A DNA stretch of 7,271 bases from an uncultured Bacilli bacterium. GTDB lineage: Bacteria; Bacillota_I; Bacilli_A; ML615J-28; CAG-313. The stretch lies in assembly GCA_904501965.1 (NCBI GenBank), contig CAJGCS010000049.1, positions 1 through 7,271 of the forward strand, given 5' to 3'. Below, piece by piece: positions 6,319-7,271 of this stretch. Under the pieces are notes generated by a model. That model saw only the letters and a list, made by a program, of their open reading frames with translations. It had not been told where the DNA came from and did not search any database. Each line of letters begins with the position of its first letter. Position 1 is the first letter of the stretch. Position numbers and translations under genes: made by a program.

Positions 6319-7271
6319 CCGACAGTAGTATTATCTTTTGTTCTTGATTCAAGTTCTTTAATAGGATGCTTTAATACTTCATATCGGTAATCTTCGCCAA
6401 ATAGTTCAATCGCACTTTCAATTACTCGATGACTTGCAACCATACTATTTGTTTTGTTTACTGCATCTTGATAAAAACAAAATCTTGTCACATCCTCTAA
6501 ATCATCAACATGAACATAGTCTTCATAATAGGATGTGTTATATACAGTTTTTTCAATTACATCTCTGATATATTCTTTGTTTTCTCCAAAAACAAGAGGT
6601 TTTGGAAATTCTTCTTTTTTAAATAAATCGCTAATATCTTTATTAGTATATTTCTTTAAGTATTCTAACGCAAGCTTTAAATGCGATACTTCCATTTCAA
6701 AATGTTCTTGCCAAATATCTTTGATATGTTGACATGACTCTTGTTCTTTCATAGAGTAATATAAGTAGCATTCAGTATATTCATGCATTACCCAACACTC
6801 AAACCAAGAAGTTGTTGGGTCTTTTAAACTTTCATATTGACTTACGTGTTGTTCTTCAATCATTCCGATTTCTTGATAAAGACGTCTGCCTAAATCATTT
6901 TTGTAAAGTTGAGCTACATTCATATAAAAGTTCATTGTTTGTTGTTCCGCAGCAGTAATAATTGATGCTACAAGTTTTGAATAATCATTTTCTGCTTCAT
7001 CATCCATAGAATATCTAATATTATCATAAGGATGACGGTGCTCACTAATTGTTGGTCTACCTGGCATAATTTCTGTGTAATGTCCTACTAATTCTTCAGC
7101 GTCAATACCATAGTCCATTTTAAGCAAATTTGCAAAACGATATAAATGGTCAAAATCTTCAAGTAAAGCAAAATCAAGTGCCTTTTTGTTTTCCTCGTTT
7201 GTTTCACCTTTTGCAAGAATAGCAGTAAGTTCAATTGCAAGTTGTTCATAACTAATAGTTTCTTCTAAAAT
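6306..7271 (-). CDS. Uncharacterised ferritin-like di-iron protein, N-terminus cut by the window edge
   Basis: The frame stays open from the TAA at 6308-6306 to the right edge, giving at least 321 residues (numbered here from the edge codon 7271-7269). A TTG at 7127 and the ATG at 7118 have no SD. The sequence before them encodes plausible protein (EDFDHLYRFANLL, 38-50), so the true start lies outside. Four predicted helices carry a classic di-iron set: E109 in AAEQQTM, E139xxH142 in EEQH, E164 in MHEYTEC, and E194xxH197 in EVSH. E-to-ExxH spacing is 30 in both halves, the two-fold symmetry expected of ferritin-like bundles. The N-terminal part has another helix pair with D39xxH42. Other notable segments are GHYTEIMPGRPTISEHRHP (63-81) and a C-terminal ASHRVIE region (279-285). 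There is no signal peptide in the visible part and no membrane segment. I recall similar uncharacterised ferritin-like proteins in anaerobic Firmicutes. Peroxide or oxygen handling, or iron storage, is a guess from the fold. Confidence 0.8.
   Translation of the reverse strand: MLEETISYEQLAIELTAILAKGETNEENKKALDFALLEDFDHLYRFANLLKMDYGIDAEELVGHYTEIMPGRPTISEHRHPYDNIRYSMDDEAENDYSKLVASIITAAEQQTMNFYMNVAQLYKNDLGRRLYQEIGMIEEQHVSQYESLKDPTTSWFECWVMHEYTECYLYYSMKEQESCQHIKDIWQEHFEMEVSHLKLALEYLKKYTNKDISDLFKKEEFPKPLVFGENKEYIRDVIEKTVYNTSYYEDYVHVDDLEDVTRFCFYQDAVNKTNSMVASHRVIESAIELFGEDYRYEVLKHPIKELESRTKDNTTVGKID

Noticed and set aside
7124..7133. Palindrome GCAAATTTGC near the right edge
   Set aside because: It lies inside the open coding frame on the - strand, is only 10 bp long and has no associated promoter, so it is most likely chance.
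1..7271. Mycoplasma-type genetic code (TGA as Trp)
   Set aside because: All long frames are complete under the standard code with full-length products, and Trp positions such as those in the GdpP and PatB-like proteins use TGG.
1..7271. Defence system, mobile element, CRISPR array, riboswitch or structured RNA
   Set aside because: The window is almost fully occupied by recognisable coding sequence. The only sizeable gap (5028-5142) is explained by a terminator, a promoter and an SD, and no terminal repeats, transposase or spacer-repeat pattern was seen.

Overview
The window is AT-rich (roughly 30% GC by eye) chromosomal DNA from a low-GC Firmicute or a Mollicutes-related lineage that uses the standard code. 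All Trp codons checked are TGG, no TGA is read through, and the visible stops are TAA and TAG. A GdpP-type signalling protein fused to ribosomal protein L9 (a combination I recall being catalogued mainly in Acholeplasma-like and related Tenericutes) points to that group rather than to Mycoplasma proper. The genus cannot be fixed from the sequence.

Left block (about 1-5079, + strand): three tightly packed genes read as one operon. They are a gdpP-rplI fusion (cyclic-di-AMP phosphodiesterase plus L9), dnaB (replicative helicase) and prfA (release factor 1). Gaps are 9 and 12 bases, and the dnaB Shine-Dalgarno overlaps the stop codon of the fusion. The block ends in a strong intrinsic terminator with a 16-bp stem and eight T. 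The order gdpP-rplI-dnaB is the classical Firmicutes order, so the fusion looks like loss of the gdpP stop codon in an ancestral operon. An internal Shine-Dalgarno-like site and the original ATG are still present at the start of the L9 part, so free L9 might still be made.

Middle (about 5080-6316, + strand): an extended -10 promoter drives a single gene for a MalY/PatB-type PLP-dependent C-S lyase. Its best start is the ATG at 5143.

Right block (6306-7271, - strand): a convergent gene for an uncharacterised ferritin-like protein with a full E...ExxH...E...ExxH di-iron pattern. Its reading frame stays open to the window edge, so it is truncated here. The two convergent genes share one palindromic terminator that contains both stop codons.

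The block 1-5079 is conserved housekeeping (second-messenger turnover, ribosome, replication, translation termination). The clearest points for follow-up are the fusion with its possible internal start and the ferritin-like protein. I saw no mobile element, CRISPR array, RNA gene or defence system.
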